This document shows positions 18,183 to 27,042 of a stretch of 64,000 nucleotides of DNA, piece by piece. The position numbers and the translations under genes are program-made. The stretch lies in the NCBI RefSeq assembly GCF_004361815.1, contig NZ_SNWA01000002.1:1674001-1738000 (forward strand). Direction: 5' to 3'. The stretch's first letter is position 1. Each line of letters opens with the position of its first letter. A model generated the notes under the pieces. It saw only the letters and a program-made list of their open reading frames with translations. It had not been told where the DNA came from and did no database searches. The stretch comes from Paraburkholderia sp. BL10I2N1. GTDB lineage: Bacteria > Pseudomonadota > Gammaproteobacteria > Burkholderiales > Burkholderiaceae.

Positions 18183-18230
18183 GTTTGATTTTCGGACGAT
18201 GGCCGCACGGGCTGCGTTCGATTTTCGAAC
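18183..18230. promoter_or_regulatory. two copies of a 15-bp palindromic motif, candidate activator binding sites
   Basis: GTTTGATTTTCGGAC (18183-18197) and GTTCGATTTTCGAAC (18216-18230; GTTCGA-TTT-TCGAAC, a perfect dyad) are spaced 33 bp apart, about three helical turns. They lie 45-90 bp upstream of the -24/-12 promoter. The same motif (GTTCGATTTTCGGAC on the minus strand) occurs at 25832-25846 before the second activator gene. Tandem phased dyads are typical of sigma-54 activator upstream sites. Confidence 0.6.
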
Positions 18231-18392
18231 GGTTCAAATGAACGGCTCGCCGGCGCGGACAGCCCGCTCGTTGCGGCGCATCAAACGACGTGCAGGGCTG
18301 TGACAAAGCCGCACTGGGGCGGCGTCAATCGATGGATTAGCGCCGCCCGCGGGGAGAACCGGGCGCGAGACAACTGCGCCCTGAGCCATGCG

Positions 18393-18899
18393 CTAGTCAG
18401 CGCGCTCGGGAACCGGCAACTGCAGCCAGTCCTTGTAGAACGCCTCGATGTCCGGCTCGAAATCGTGAATCACCGGATACCACGGCGTCGGTGCTTCGAC
18501 GTCGTGCATGGTTGCGCAACTCGGACAGTAATACTCGCGGTAGACCTGCCACTGGGTGTCGGGCGCCATGAGCTTCGGATAGACCTCGAGCATGGCCTCC
18601 TCCGTGTCGCGCACATAGACGTTGGCATACAGTTTCCAGTTTTCGCGGTAGTCGCAGAACTCATGGCCGCAGTCGCATTTGACCAGCCAGTGTTTGCTTT
18701 TCGCGGCCTGCACGATATGCAGGTGCGGTCCAAGCGGCAAGACAATCCTGTCGGGCCACGAGACTTTCCCTTGCAACACTTCGAGATACTGGCTAAAGCG
18801 CTCATGATCCTTCGGCATGGACAACATGCGTACGGTCGTATCCCAGTCGAGTCGTCCATCGACCAGATTGCCGACCTGTTCTTTCGTGTAAGCAGACAT
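18393..18899 (-). CDS. acxC: acetone carboxylase gamma subunit
   Basis: A 168-residue small subunit of the alpha2-beta2-gamma2 acetone carboxylase. Two metal-binding cysteine pairs are visible: CDCGHEFC and CPSCATMHD. Size and sequence match the roughly 20-kDa gamma subunit of the enzyme that converts acetone, bicarbonate and ATP to acetoacetate, AMP and phosphate. It is the last gene of acxABC, 43 nt after the alpha gene. It is cytoplasmic and needed for the assembled enzyme. Confidence 0.92.
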   Translation of the reverse strand: MSAYTKEQVGNLVDGRLDWDTTVRMLSMPKDHERFSQYLEVLQGKVSWPDRIVLPLGPHLHIVQAAKSKHWLVKCDCGHEFCDYRENWKLYANVYVRDTEEAMLEVYPKLMAPDTQWQVYREYYCPSCATMHDVEAPTPWYPVIHDFEPDIEAFYKDWLQLPVPERAD

Positions 18900-18942
18900 T
18901 TCGCTACTCCTTGATTCGCTTCGATATCGATATCGGGACGGA

Positions 18943-21267
18943 TTACTCTTCGACCTGAACCACGGTGGTCACGTCGGGCAGCAACGAAAGATCCATCCTG
19001 TACTTCGAGCCATAGGACGGCACGTCCAGTTCTGCCTCGGTCATGTTCCAGTCGGCAGGCAGATCCCAGAACTTCCGGAAGTCGTTGAGGAATTTCTGCG
19101 ACAACCCGAAGCTGGTCGCGAACATGTGACGCACCGGGCGCGACGCATGTTTGGTGAGGACGCGTTCACGCTCTTCCTTCATCCATTCCCGCGTCGGCAA
19201 TGAGCGGGCAAGCCGCTCCTTGCGGATTTCGCCACGGCGCTTCAGGGTCTGTTGCGCATCGACCGTCCAGATCCCCGTTGTGTCCTGCGCCAACACCGCG
19301 CCATATACCTTCTCGGCGAACTCCGGGAGCAGAAACCCGTGGTTGAGATCCTTTGCAATGGCTTCTGTTTCCCGATCGAGCGGATCACCAAAGCCCGGAC
19401 CTCCGCGCAGGTAATTGAGGTACAGGTCATGGTTTTCGTAGCAATCCTCCGTCGTCATGCATTGCTTGTCGCGCTTGACCCTGGAAGTCGCATCGATGTG
19501 CCGCTCGTAGTCCGGCGCGTCAGGATTCGTGTCGCCGCCGAGCGGCAGCGAGAGCCCCTGCGCGATGCGCTCTTTCAGGCCCGTTTTGTGCGCTTCGAAC
19601 CGGTAGCCGGTGGCAGACGGATAGCCGCCCATGAACCCCCAGTCGCTGTTCATGTAACCATTGCCCATGAAGAACATGGTCCAGTCCTGGGCCTTCCAGA
19701 CCATGCGCAGCGTTTCGAAACCACACCCGCCGCGGTACTTGCCATAGCCACCGGAATTGGCTTTGACGTTGCGCCCGAGATAGAGCAACGGTTCTGCCAT
19801 CTCCCAGATCTCAATGTCGCCCATGTCGCCTTCCGGGTTCCAGATCGCCGCGGCGTGATTGAGACCGTCCTTGATGGCACCGGCGCCCGTGCCGCAGGAC
19901 GAGGCCTCGAAGCTGTTGACCGCGTGCACCTCGCCGTCCTGGTTGATGCCCCCGCCTTGCAACCAGTTCGATGTATTGGCATTGCCCGCGTTGACTTCTT
20001 CCAGATAGCCGCGGCTGAAGTACGCCTGGCCCAGCCCCCGCCACATGGCGCTCCACCCCGATACCAGAAAGTGCCATGCATAGGCGTGCCCGGTTCGGCG
20101 ATCGTCCGGATTCATCCATGTGCCCTTGGGCAAGCGGAACTCCGTGCCGAAGTAGGCGCCGTCGTTGATGCGCTGGGTCGGCACCAGGGTCTGGGTCATC
20201 ATGACCCAGATGCCGCTCGTAAAGGCGACGTGGTGGGCGTTATAGGTGTGCCATCCCCAGCGGCTCGCGCCTTCGAAATCCAGTCGCCATGTAGCGTCGG
20301 GCCGGATCGTCATTTCCACCGGCGAGTGCATGATGGTGTCGATCTTTGCAAAGGCCGAGGGCGTCTGGATATCCTCGTGCGCATAGGGCACATCGACAAA
20401 GGCGACCTTGCGGTACTTGCCGGGCAGCGTCATCGCCTTGATGCGGCTTTGCAACCCGCGACGGCCCTCTTCGATGACCTCGTAGCTGAACTTCTCGTAG
20501 GCTTCAAAGCCCTCGGTGGCGATGATCTCTTCCACCATGTCGCGGATCATGTGGCAACCCGCGATCCGCGTGCGCTCGTCCAGGATCCAGTACTTCGGCG
20601 TGCGCACCGAGCGCTGGCTTTCATGCAGCCAGTCGCGCAGCGGCTGGTCGTTCACGCCAGTCTTGCGGCAGGTGATCTGGTAGCCGTCGCCGAAGCGCTG
20701 GACCTGGCCCGTCGACATGGAGCCCGGCGTCACCGCGCCGGTGTCGATCACGTGCGTCACGCCGCCCACCCAGCCGATGAGCTTGCCGGCCCAGAAGATC
20801 GGCACGATCGTCGCAATGTCGCAAGGATGGACATTGCCGATCGAGCAGTCGTTATTGGTGAACATGTCCCCCGGATTGATGCCCGGATTGTCCTCCCAAT
20901 TGTTCTCGATCATGTACTTGATCGCGGCGCCCATCGTGCCGACGTGAATGATGATGCCGGTCGAGGTCAGCACGCAGTCGCCGACCGCGTTATACAGCGT
21001 GAAGCACAGTTCCCCTTCCTGCTCGACGATAGGCGACGCCGCAATCTTCTTCGCGGTTTCGCGAGCGTGCACCAGACCGCCGCGGATCTTGGAGAACAGC
21101 TTCTCGTAGCCGATCGGATCCTTCTCGCGCAACTCGAGCCGGGCGAGCCCGTTGTAATGACCCGTTTTGCTGGTGCGCTCCATGATCTCGGCGCGGAACG
21201 CTTTCAGGGTCTTGCCGTCGGCAAGCAGATCGGCCTGCCCCACTTCCCTGGATGACATGAGGTTCAT
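18943..21267 (-). CDS. acxB: acetone carboxylase alpha subunit (HyuB-like)
   Basis: A 774-residue protein of the hydantoinase B/oxoprolinase family, the size of the 85-kDa alpha subunit of acetone carboxylase. Typical HyuB stretches are readable, such as GIIIHVGTMGAAIKYMIEN, GDMFTNNDCSIGNVHPCD and GGCGFETLRMVWKAQDW. It lies 10 nt after the beta-subunit gene and 43 nt before gamma, an undisturbed acxABC order. Acetophenone carboxylase is a related alternative, but the dedicated gamma subunit favours acetone carboxylase. Confidence 0.92.
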   Translation of the reverse strand: MNLMSSREVGQADLLADGKTLKAFRAEIMERTSKTGHYNGLARLELREKDPIGYEKLFSKIRGGLVHARETAKKIAASPIVEQEGELCFTLYNAVGDCVLTSTGIIIHVGTMGAAIKYMIENNWEDNPGINPGDMFTNNDCSIGNVHPCDIATIVPIFWAGKLIGWVGGVTHVIDTGAVTPGSMSTGQVQRFGDGYQITCRKTGVNDQPLRDWLHESQRSVRTPKYWILDERTRIAGCHMIRDMVEEIIATEGFEAYEKFSYEVIEEGRRGLQSRIKAMTLPGKYRKVAFVDVPYAHEDIQTPSAFAKIDTIMHSPVEMTIRPDATWRLDFEGASRWGWHTYNAHHVAFTSGIWVMMTQTLVPTQRINDGAYFGTEFRLPKGTWMNPDDRRTGHAYAWHFLVSGWSAMWRGLGQAYFSRGYLEEVNAGNANTSNWLQGGGINQDGEVHAVNSFEASSCGTGAGAIKDGLNHAAAIWNPEGDMGDIEIWEMAEPLLYLGRNVKANSGGYGKYRGGCGFETLRMVWKAQDWTMFFMGNGYMNSDWGFMGGYPSATGYRFEAHKTGLKERIAQGLSLPLGGDTNPDAPDYERHIDATSRVKRDKQCMTTEDCYENHDLYLNYLRGGPGFGDPLDRETEAIAKDLNHGFLLPEFAEKVYGAVLAQDTTGIWTVDAQQTLKRRGEIRKERLARSLPTREWMKEERERVLTKHASRPVRHMFATSFGLSQKFLNDFRKFWDLPADWNMTEAELDVPSYGSKYRMDLSLLPDVTTVVQVEE

Positions 21268-21277
21268 TTTCGTCTCC

Positions 21278-23425
21278 TTACTTCACTTCTTGCAGATGGA
21301 ACAGACGGTGCTTGTCGAGCGTGGTTTCGAAGCCATCGGGCACGACGAAGGTGGTGGATGCAGACTCGATGATGGCCGGCCCCACGATGTGGTTACCCGC
21401 CATGAGCGACTCCATCTGCCAGATGTCGGCTTCGACCCACGTCTTGTGCCGATAGAACGGGCGCTTGCCCAGATACGCAGATTTGGGAGGTGTTTCCCCA
21501 GCCTCCGGATCCTCCGGCAGCACCGGCTTCTGTGTGGCGACAAGGCCGCGCATGATGGCGCCGGTAGCGCTGAAGCCCAGCTCCGGTGAGCGGGCAGAAC
21601 TCGCATACACCCTCGAGTAGGTTTCCTCGAACGCGTCGGTGATCTTTTTCCAGTCCGCGGGGGTGGTCGCGGAGCTGATCGGCGAGGTGATCTCGAGGTC
21701 GTTCAGTTGTCCCATGTACTGCATCCGGTAACCGGGCAGCAGGGTGATGTCTTCCAGCTTGAAGCCGTTGATGACGAACTCATCGACGACCTTGTCGGCC
21801 AGTTCCTTCCACGCTTCCTGGATGACCGAGCAAGCCGCCGCTTTCTGTTCGTCGGGCGCGTCCGGTGCGACCGCGATATCCACGCTCTTGTCGTAGCGGT
21901 ACTCGAAGTCGGCGCAGGCGCAACCGAACGCGGAAAATCCGGCTGCCCATGCCGGGACGATCACGTCCTTGAAGCCGAGACCTTCCGTATATCCGTAGGT
22001 ATGCACCGGCCCTGCGCCGCCGTACGAGAAGCACACAAAGTCTGTGGGGTTGTAGCCCTTCGCACTGATGTTGGCGCGCAGGTACTCGTGCAGACTGAGA
22101 TCGAGCAGTTCGATCACGCCCGCCGCGGCGTCTTCCACGGAGAGGCCAAGCGGATCGGCGATCTGGGCCTTGATGTGTTGCCGTGCGCGTTCGACGTCGA
22201 GCTTGATGGCGCCGCCGAGAAAGTTGTGGGGGTTGAGATAACCCAGCACCACATGGCAATCGGACACCGACACCGTATCAAGCCCGCTTTCGGGCCAGCA
22301 CGTGCCGACGCGATAGCCCGCGCTGTCCGGCCCGAGCTTGATGGAACCGCTATAGGGATCGAGCCGTACAAAACTGCCAGCACCCGCGCCTACCGAATCC
22401 ATCGCCACCAGTGGCAGCGACAGCACGAGCCGGGCCATGTCCGGATCGGACGCGATCGCAAAGTTGCCCTTGGTGATCAGCGCCATGTCGAAACTGGTGC
22501 CGCCAATATCGCTGCATGCGATGTTCTCGTAGCCTAGTCTTTCGCCGAGCAGCCGCGAGCCGATGACGCCCCCGATCGGACCGGAGACAATCGTGCGTGC
22601 GAGTTCCTTGGCCTTCCAGCTGATCGTCCCACCGTGCGTGGCCATCACCCGCAGATCAAACCTGGCACCGTGCTTCCTGAAGCGGTCGCTGACCTTCCGC
22701 AGCGTCTGCCGTGACGGTTCAGCCGCGTACGCTTCGAGAATGGTCGTATTCGTGCGATGGCTTTCCTTGCGCGACGGGTAGTAGTCGACTGATGCAAAGA
22801 CCGGGATGTCCGAGCCGATTTTCTTTAGTTCGTCACGACAGACATCGCGAGCGCGTTTTTCACTCGACTCATTCTTGTGCGACTGCAGCAGACAAATGGC
22901 AATCGCCTTCGATCCGGCGGTCACGAGTTCCCGTGTTGCCTTGCGCACTTCATCTTCGCGCAGGGGGATGACAATCTCACCCTGAACATCGGTGCGTTCC
23001 GTCACGCCGCGGGTGCGCGAAAGCGGGACCAGCGGTTCGTCGTAGCGGTGGGTGTTGAGGTGGATGCGTTCTTCCAGCGCGTAGCCGAGATAACTCTGGA
23101 TGGCCCGCCCCATCGAGTGAATCTGTTCGAAGCCTCGATTGCAGATCAGTCCCACCTCCAGGCCCTTGCGCTGAACGACGCGATTGAGCATCGCCGTTCC
23201 GGAATAGACGCAGGTCACCAGTTCCGGATAGACCTCGTCCACTTCGCGCGCCCACTGCGTCAGCGCATCTTTGGACGACTCCAGGATCGCCAACGACTCG
23301 TCTGCGGGATTGCTTTGGGCTTTACCAACCACGAACCGGCCATCCGAGCGCACGAAAAAGGTATCGGTCATCGTGCCGCCGGCATCGATGCCCAGTACCT
23401 GGACGTGTGAAAGTTGCTGTTCCAT
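21278..23425 (-). CDS. acxA: acetone carboxylase beta subunit (HyuA-like)
   Basis: A 715-residue ASKHA-fold ATP-dependent subunit of the hydantoinase A family. It has the phosphate-binding start LGIDAGGTMTDTFFV and CSDIGGTSFDMALI, which mark nucleotide binding. It performs substrate and bicarbonate phosphorylation in the acetone carboxylase complex. A start at 23455 is possible, but the ATG at 23425 has GGAG at proper spacing. It is the first gene of acxABC. A strong sigma-54 promoter lies 92-106 nt upstream, and activator genes lie on both sides of the operon. Confidence 0.92.
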   Translation of the reverse strand: MEQQLSHVQVLGIDAGGTMTDTFFVRSDGRFVVGKAQSNPADESLAILESSKDALTQWAREVDEVYPELVTCVYSGTAMLNRVVQRKGLEVGLICNRGFEQIHSMGRAIQSYLGYALEERIHLNTHRYDEPLVPLSRTRGVTERTDVQGEIVIPLREDEVRKATRELVTAGSKAIAICLLQSHKNESSEKRARDVCRDELKKIGSDIPVFASVDYYPSRKESHRTNTTILEAYAAEPSRQTLRKVSDRFRKHGARFDLRVMATHGGTISWKAKELARTIVSGPIGGVIGSRLLGERLGYENIACSDIGGTSFDMALITKGNFAIASDPDMARLVLSLPLVAMDSVGAGAGSFVRLDPYSGSIKLGPDSAGYRVGTCWPESGLDTVSVSDCHVVLGYLNPHNFLGGAIKLDVERARQHIKAQIADPLGLSVEDAAAGVIELLDLSLHEYLRANISAKGYNPTDFVCFSYGGAGPVHTYGYTEGLGFKDVIVPAWAAGFSAFGCACADFEYRYDKSVDIAVAPDAPDEQKAAACSVIQEAWKELADKVVDEFVINGFKLEDITLLPGYRMQYMGQLNDLEITSPISSATTPADWKKITDAFEETYSRVYASSARSPELGFSATGAIMRGLVATQKPVLPEDPEAGETPPKSAYLGKRPFYRHKTWVEADIWQMESLMAGNHIVGPAIIESASTTFVVPDGFETTLDKHRLFHLQEVK

Positions 23426-23516
23426 TAGTGTCTCCAGCTCTCCTTGATTGAACATCGCCTCAACGGGGAGGCGCGATGCGAAGCGAATGTTGCGATTCGC
23501 TTCGGAAGAACTAAAG

Positions 23517-23531
23517 GCAAGGGATATGCCA
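23517..23531 (-). promoter_or_regulatory. sigma-54 (-24/-12) promoter of acxABC
   Basis: On the minus strand the sequence is TGGCATATCCCTTGC: TGGCA and TTGC with exact -24/-12 spacing. The expected transcript starts near 23505, leaving an 80-nt leader before acxA. A 5-bp dyad, GACCG-N9-CGGTC, at 23630-23648 and a weak relative of the activator motif near 23703-23717 lie upstream and could be enhancer sites. Confidence 0.7.
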
Positions 23532-23726
23532 CTGAGTGCCGAATCGGCGGCTTACCGGCAAACTACTGAATGGATTGGCTTTTCGGGAAACTACCGGCGC
23601 GCTCACAGTGAACGGGAGGTTCGCGCAACGACCGGTTCCCGAACGGTCAGCCGTTTGGAGAGCGGAATTCGAACGCAGGTCTGGCGGGGGGCGTGACGTG
23701 CGGGAAATCGACCAGGTTCAACGTTG

Positions 23727-25751
23727 CTAGCTGACACGCCGGGTGATCCCAAGGTCGTGCGCAAGCGCGTACTTCCTGATCTTCTGATAGAGCGTGCTTT
23801 TCGCTATGCCAAGCTGCGCAGCCGCCTGGGTCAGGTTGCCCTGACTTTGCTGGATCGCAAAACGAATGGACTCTGCTTCTGCCATTTCCAGCGACCGGAC
23901 CTTTTGGCGCGCCAGTGCGGACAGCCCAGAGGACGCCGTATCTCGAACGCCCCCGGGGGAAACGGCCAGGGCGCCGATTTCTGGCGGCAGCTCGGCGACT
24001 GTAATGATTCCGTCGCGGGCCATGAGTACCGCGCCCTCGATCGCATTTCGCATCTCGCGGACGTTACCGGGCCAGGTGTAGTTCAGCAGGCATTCATACG
24101 CCACGTCGTCGAAGACGGCATGGCTTACGCCATACCGGTCGCGCGAGACACGCAGCCAGTGCTCGATCATCTCGGGCAAATCCGTCTTGCGTTCGCGCAG
24201 TGGCGGTATCGAGATGTTCGTGACGGCCAGCCGGTAATACAGATCCATGCGGAATTTGCCGTCAGCGACGTCCGCACGCAGGTCGCGATGCGTAGCGGCG
24301 ATCAGGCGCAAGCTGACCTTGCGAGGCGCATTCTCGCCCAACCGGTAGATCTCCTCTTCTTCCAGCACGCGCAGCAAATGCGGCTGGATGTCGAGTGGCA
24401 TTTCGCCGATCTCGTCGAGGAACAGCGTACCGTGATTCGCCGCTTCGATTTTCCCTGTCATGCCTGACCTGCGTGCGCCGGTAAACGCGCCTTCGGCATA
24501 ACCAAACAGCTCACTGCTCAACAGATCGCGGGACAAGCCACCGCAGTTCAGCGCGACGAAGGGACCGTCTGCCCTCGAGCTGGCCTGGTGAATGCCTTGC
24601 GCGAACAACTCCTTGCCAACGCCGGTTTCGCCGAGGAGCAGTACCGGGACCGAGGCTTTGGCCAGTTGCTGCGCCTTCTGGATAGCCGTCCGCAGTGCAG
24701 GGCTCGTGCCGACAATGCGAGAGAACGCCGCGGCAGGCGTGGGCCCGGCGACCGGCATCGCGTCAGACAACGAAGCGGCGCGCCGACTGGCAGCCGGCGC
24801 AATCAGCATGAAGCCGAGCGTGTCGACGCCTTCTGTGACGCGTTCAATTCGCGCGAGGCGCAACCATGCCGGTGATTGCGGCGACATGGAGCCACCGGCA
24901 ATCCTGGCGATGTCCGGGATCGGAAAAGCGTTGTCCAGTGCGCCTGATACGCCAAGCCGCGCAAAGGCGGCTGACGCCTGCGGGTTGGCTCTGACGAGAC
25001 GTCCGGACTCGTCCACCACGACGACGCCGTCCGTACGACCGGAGCAGTAAGCCATGCAACGCTCCATCAAGCGCAGACGGCGCTCCATTGCGAACTTCCC
25101 GAGCCGGCTCTCGATACGCCCGGCCATCGAGACGATAAACGCCAGGCTATGCTGGCTGTAGGTTTGCGCCAGCCCCGAGACATCGAGTACGCCGAGTACG
25201 GTGCCGTCGAGCGGATCGCGGATCACCGTAGCAGAGCATGTCCACTGCTTGATACCCGCGCAGAAATGTTCCGAACCATGGATCTGGACCGGTTGCTGCA
25301 AAGCGAGGGCGGTGCCGATCGCGTTGGTGCCACAACTGAGTTCGGTCCAGTTACAACCAGGTATCAACCGGACCTCGCCGGCGGGTTCAACGATGCGCGT
25401 GTCGCCGGCCATTTCGAGAATCATGCCGTCCGGATCCGCGAGCAGCAGAATGGTCCCCGTCTGCGAAAGAAACTCGCGTGTCTGCTGGATAAGCGGCACG
25501 CTGGCATGCATCAGGCGGTCGTTCCTGACGCGCAGGTCGAACAGAGCCCCTTCTTCCAGCGGTAGTGGGGCGCCTGCCGCATCGGGCGCCACCCGGCCAT
25601 CGAGGCAGCGCTGCCAGGAATCGTCAACGACCCCACGCAGGGCACCAGAGGGCGGCTTGTCACCTTGAATCAAACGCTCCCACGCCGCCATGACGCTGGC
25701 GTCCCGGTCGGGACTGGAAAACCAGTCCATCGGCGTGCCTGTCTCTTTCAT
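23727..25751 (-). CDS. sigma-54-dependent activator, AcoR/AcxR-like (paralogue 2)
   Basis: A 674-residue enhancer-binding protein, identical in length and domain order to the one at 16028-18052. It has a GAF-type sensor region, AAA+ domain with GETGVGKE, GAFTGA and GTLFLDEIGEM, and a C-terminal Fis-type helix-turn-helix (LTQAAAQLGIAKSTLYQKIR). The ATG at 25751 follows GGAG and is preferred over 25886. It lies directly upstream of acxA on the same strand, the usual place for acxR, so it is the more likely cognate activator. The variable N-terminal sensor differs enough from paralogue 1 that the two may answer to different ketones or alcohols. Confidence 0.9.
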   Translation of the reverse strand: MKETGTPMDWFSSPDRDASVMAAWERLIQGDKPPSGALRGVVDDSWQRCLDGRVAPDAAGAPLPLEEGALFDLRVRNDRLMHASVPLIQQTREFLSQTGTILLLADPDGMILEMAGDTRIVEPAGEVRLIPGCNWTELSCGTNAIGTALALQQPVQIHGSEHFCAGIKQWTCSATVIRDPLDGTVLGVLDVSGLAQTYSQHSLAFIVSMAGRIESRLGKFAMERRLRLMERCMAYCSGRTDGVVVVDESGRLVRANPQASAAFARLGVSGALDNAFPIPDIARIAGGSMSPQSPAWLRLARIERVTEGVDTLGFMLIAPAASRRAASLSDAMPVAGPTPAAAFSRIVGTSPALRTAIQKAQQLAKASVPVLLLGETGVGKELFAQGIHQASSRADGPFVALNCGGLSRDLLSSELFGYAEGAFTGARRSGMTGKIEAANHGTLFLDEIGEMPLDIQPHLLRVLEEEEIYRLGENAPRKVSLRLIAATHRDLRADVADGKFRMDLYYRLAVTNISIPPLRERKTDLPEMIEHWLRVSRDRYGVSHAVFDDVAYECLLNYTWPGNVREMRNAIEGAVLMARDGIITVAELPPEIGALAVSPGGVRDTASSGLSALARQKVRSLEMAEAESIRFAIQQSQGNLTQAAAQLGIAKSTLYQKIRKYALAHDLGITRRVS

Positions 25752-25831
25752 GCTGTCTCCGTGTGAGCACGAGTACCTCACCCGATCAGAGGGTTCGCCC
25801 CGTCTGAATTCTATGCCCGAAATACAGCACC

Positions 25832-25846
25832 GTCCGAAAATCGAAC
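25832..25846. promoter_or_regulatory. third copy of the 15-bp activator motif
   Basis: GTCCGAAAATCGAAC on the plus strand, that is GTTCGATTTTCGGAC on the minus strand, is the motif also found twice upstream of paralogue 1. It lies 81 bp upstream of the activator gene and 88 bp before a plus-strand -24/-12 element, so it could serve either direction. Confidence 0.5.
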
Positions 25847-25933
25847 GCTTTGCGCAACTGGCACCCGTCCAAGCGCCATAAAGCATACAAAAATATTCAT
25901 CAAATCAACGACTTGATATCACAACGGCGATGC

Positions 25934-25948
25934 TGGCATGACCCATGC
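25934..25948 (+). promoter_or_regulatory. candidate plus-strand sigma-54 promoter
   Basis: TGGCATGACCCATGC keeps GG and GC at the right distance (TGGCACG-N4-TTGC, two mismatches). It would start transcription near 25960, reading into the small gene at 26053. Confidence 0.4.
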
Positions 25949-26052
25949 GTTTAACTGGGCGAAGGCGAGCCGCAAGATTGTTTCCGCGCTCGGTCTCGTA
26001 GCAGAAAAGCGCTCACGATTGTGCGACAGGAAAGAGGTCGAAGGAGAAGACG

Positions 26053-26286
26053 ATGAACACTGGTCAGAGGTCCCTGCGCTTGCTGGTCGAAAAGTGGCTG
26101 GCGCCCACTGCGGCGATGCCAGTTCACGTCACACGGTTCAGTCGCACGGGTACGAGTCAGAGACGCTATGTGTGCGTCGAAGCGTTACATTCGACCGGCC
26201 TGCTGGCGATTTTTTTCTTCAGACACAATGACGGATCGTGGTGCGTATTCCCACCCGGCACTGAACGGCCAACCATGAGAGTGTGA
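26053..26286 (+). CDS. small conserved hypothetical protein
   Basis: A 77-residue basic protein with no signal peptide and no known domain. The N-terminal part (RSLRLLVEKWLAPT) is followed by a Thr/Arg-rich stretch and a hydrophobic patch (LLAIFFF) ending in HNDGSWCVFPP. Similar short proteins are common in Burkholderia genomes, as I recall, but without known function. The ATG has AGGAGAAG upstream. It is divergent from the second activator gene, with a candidate sigma-54 promoter about 105 bp upstream. Confidence 0.5.
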   Translation: MNTGQRSLRLLVEKWLAPTAAMPVHVTRFSRTGTSQRRYVCVEALHSTGLLAIFFFRHNDGSWCVFPPGTERPTMRV

Positions 26287-26388
26287 TCGGCTTCAGGAAG
26301 TCATGACCGGTGAGCGCTCGGCACACTTCGGTGCGCAACCCACGATACGCGCGAGGGCCCCCCGCGGGGTCCACGGCGACCATTATGA

Positions 26389-27042
26389 CTAGCGTGATTT
26401 GCCCCGAACACTCTTCCTGGCACTCCCGGCGCGAGGCGCATCTTTACCTGCCAAGGCGCCGCCGCCGTTCATCTGTTCCATCCACGACAAGGTGTCGACG
26501 TACGACAGGAACTGCTGGAGATAACCCGGCGAAAGCTCGCGCATTAGCGAGAGCGACCGATGCACGAGGCTACTCGAGTTGAGCGGACCGGCATTCCCAG
26601 GCACTTGTTCGAGCGACTGCCGCAACTGTCTCTCGGTGCTGACCTTGGACCAGGTCTCCCTGAAGTAATCGAGCACCTCCAGTTCTGGCCAGGAGGGTGG
26701 CCGGGTCACGCGGTTACCCGCCGCGGCACCGTCGCCATCCGCCGATGCATGGCTGGCAATGTAATCGATCAGTCCAGCGAGCGCTCCGCGCGCAGGCTTG
26801 CATGGCGATGCCGCGCTGCCGGCATCGGCAGCCTTGCTTGCGGCGCGCTCGAGATCGCCAGCGTAAGTCTCAAGCAGTCTGGACAGCCGGTCGTCCAGGA
26901 TACGGCGCGTCTCGCCGCTGTGGCCGGCCGCCCGCCGATCCAGCGCCTCGATGAAATGAAAGCGGACGGGATCCAGGCGATCGGCGCCGCGCTCGCGCCA
27001 CGCGTCGAGCATCGTCCGGGCGGGTGTCCCGCCACTACTCAT
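26389..27042 (-). CDS. DUF2894-type protein of the motor-like operon
   Basis: A 217-residue cytoplasmic protein without signal or membrane segment. Near the start it has the characteristic MLDAWRERGADRLDPVRFHF. This is followed by Arg/Ala-rich helices; the C-terminus is basic (RKSVRGKSR). It overlaps the OmpA/MotB-like gene by 8 nt and is the last gene of a four-gene minus-strand operon. Family assignment is from memory of this conserved Burkholderiales neighbourhood; function is unknown. It might link the membrane motor to a cytoplasmic partner. Confidence 0.7.
   Translation of the reverse strand: MSSGGTPARTMLDAWRERGADRLDPVRFHFIEALDRRAAGHSGETRRILDDRLSRLLETYAGDLERAASKAADAGSAASPCKPARGALAGLIDYIASHASADGDGAAAGNRVTRPPSWPELEVLDYFRETWSKVSTERQLRQSLEQVPGNAGPLNSSSLVHRSLSLMRELSPGYLQQFLSYVDTLSWMEQMNGGGALAGKDAPRAGSARKSVRGKSR

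Noticed and set aside
19252..21255. 667-codon plus-strand open frame
   Set aside because: Antisense shadow of the acetone carboxylase alpha gene; no motif and biased composition.
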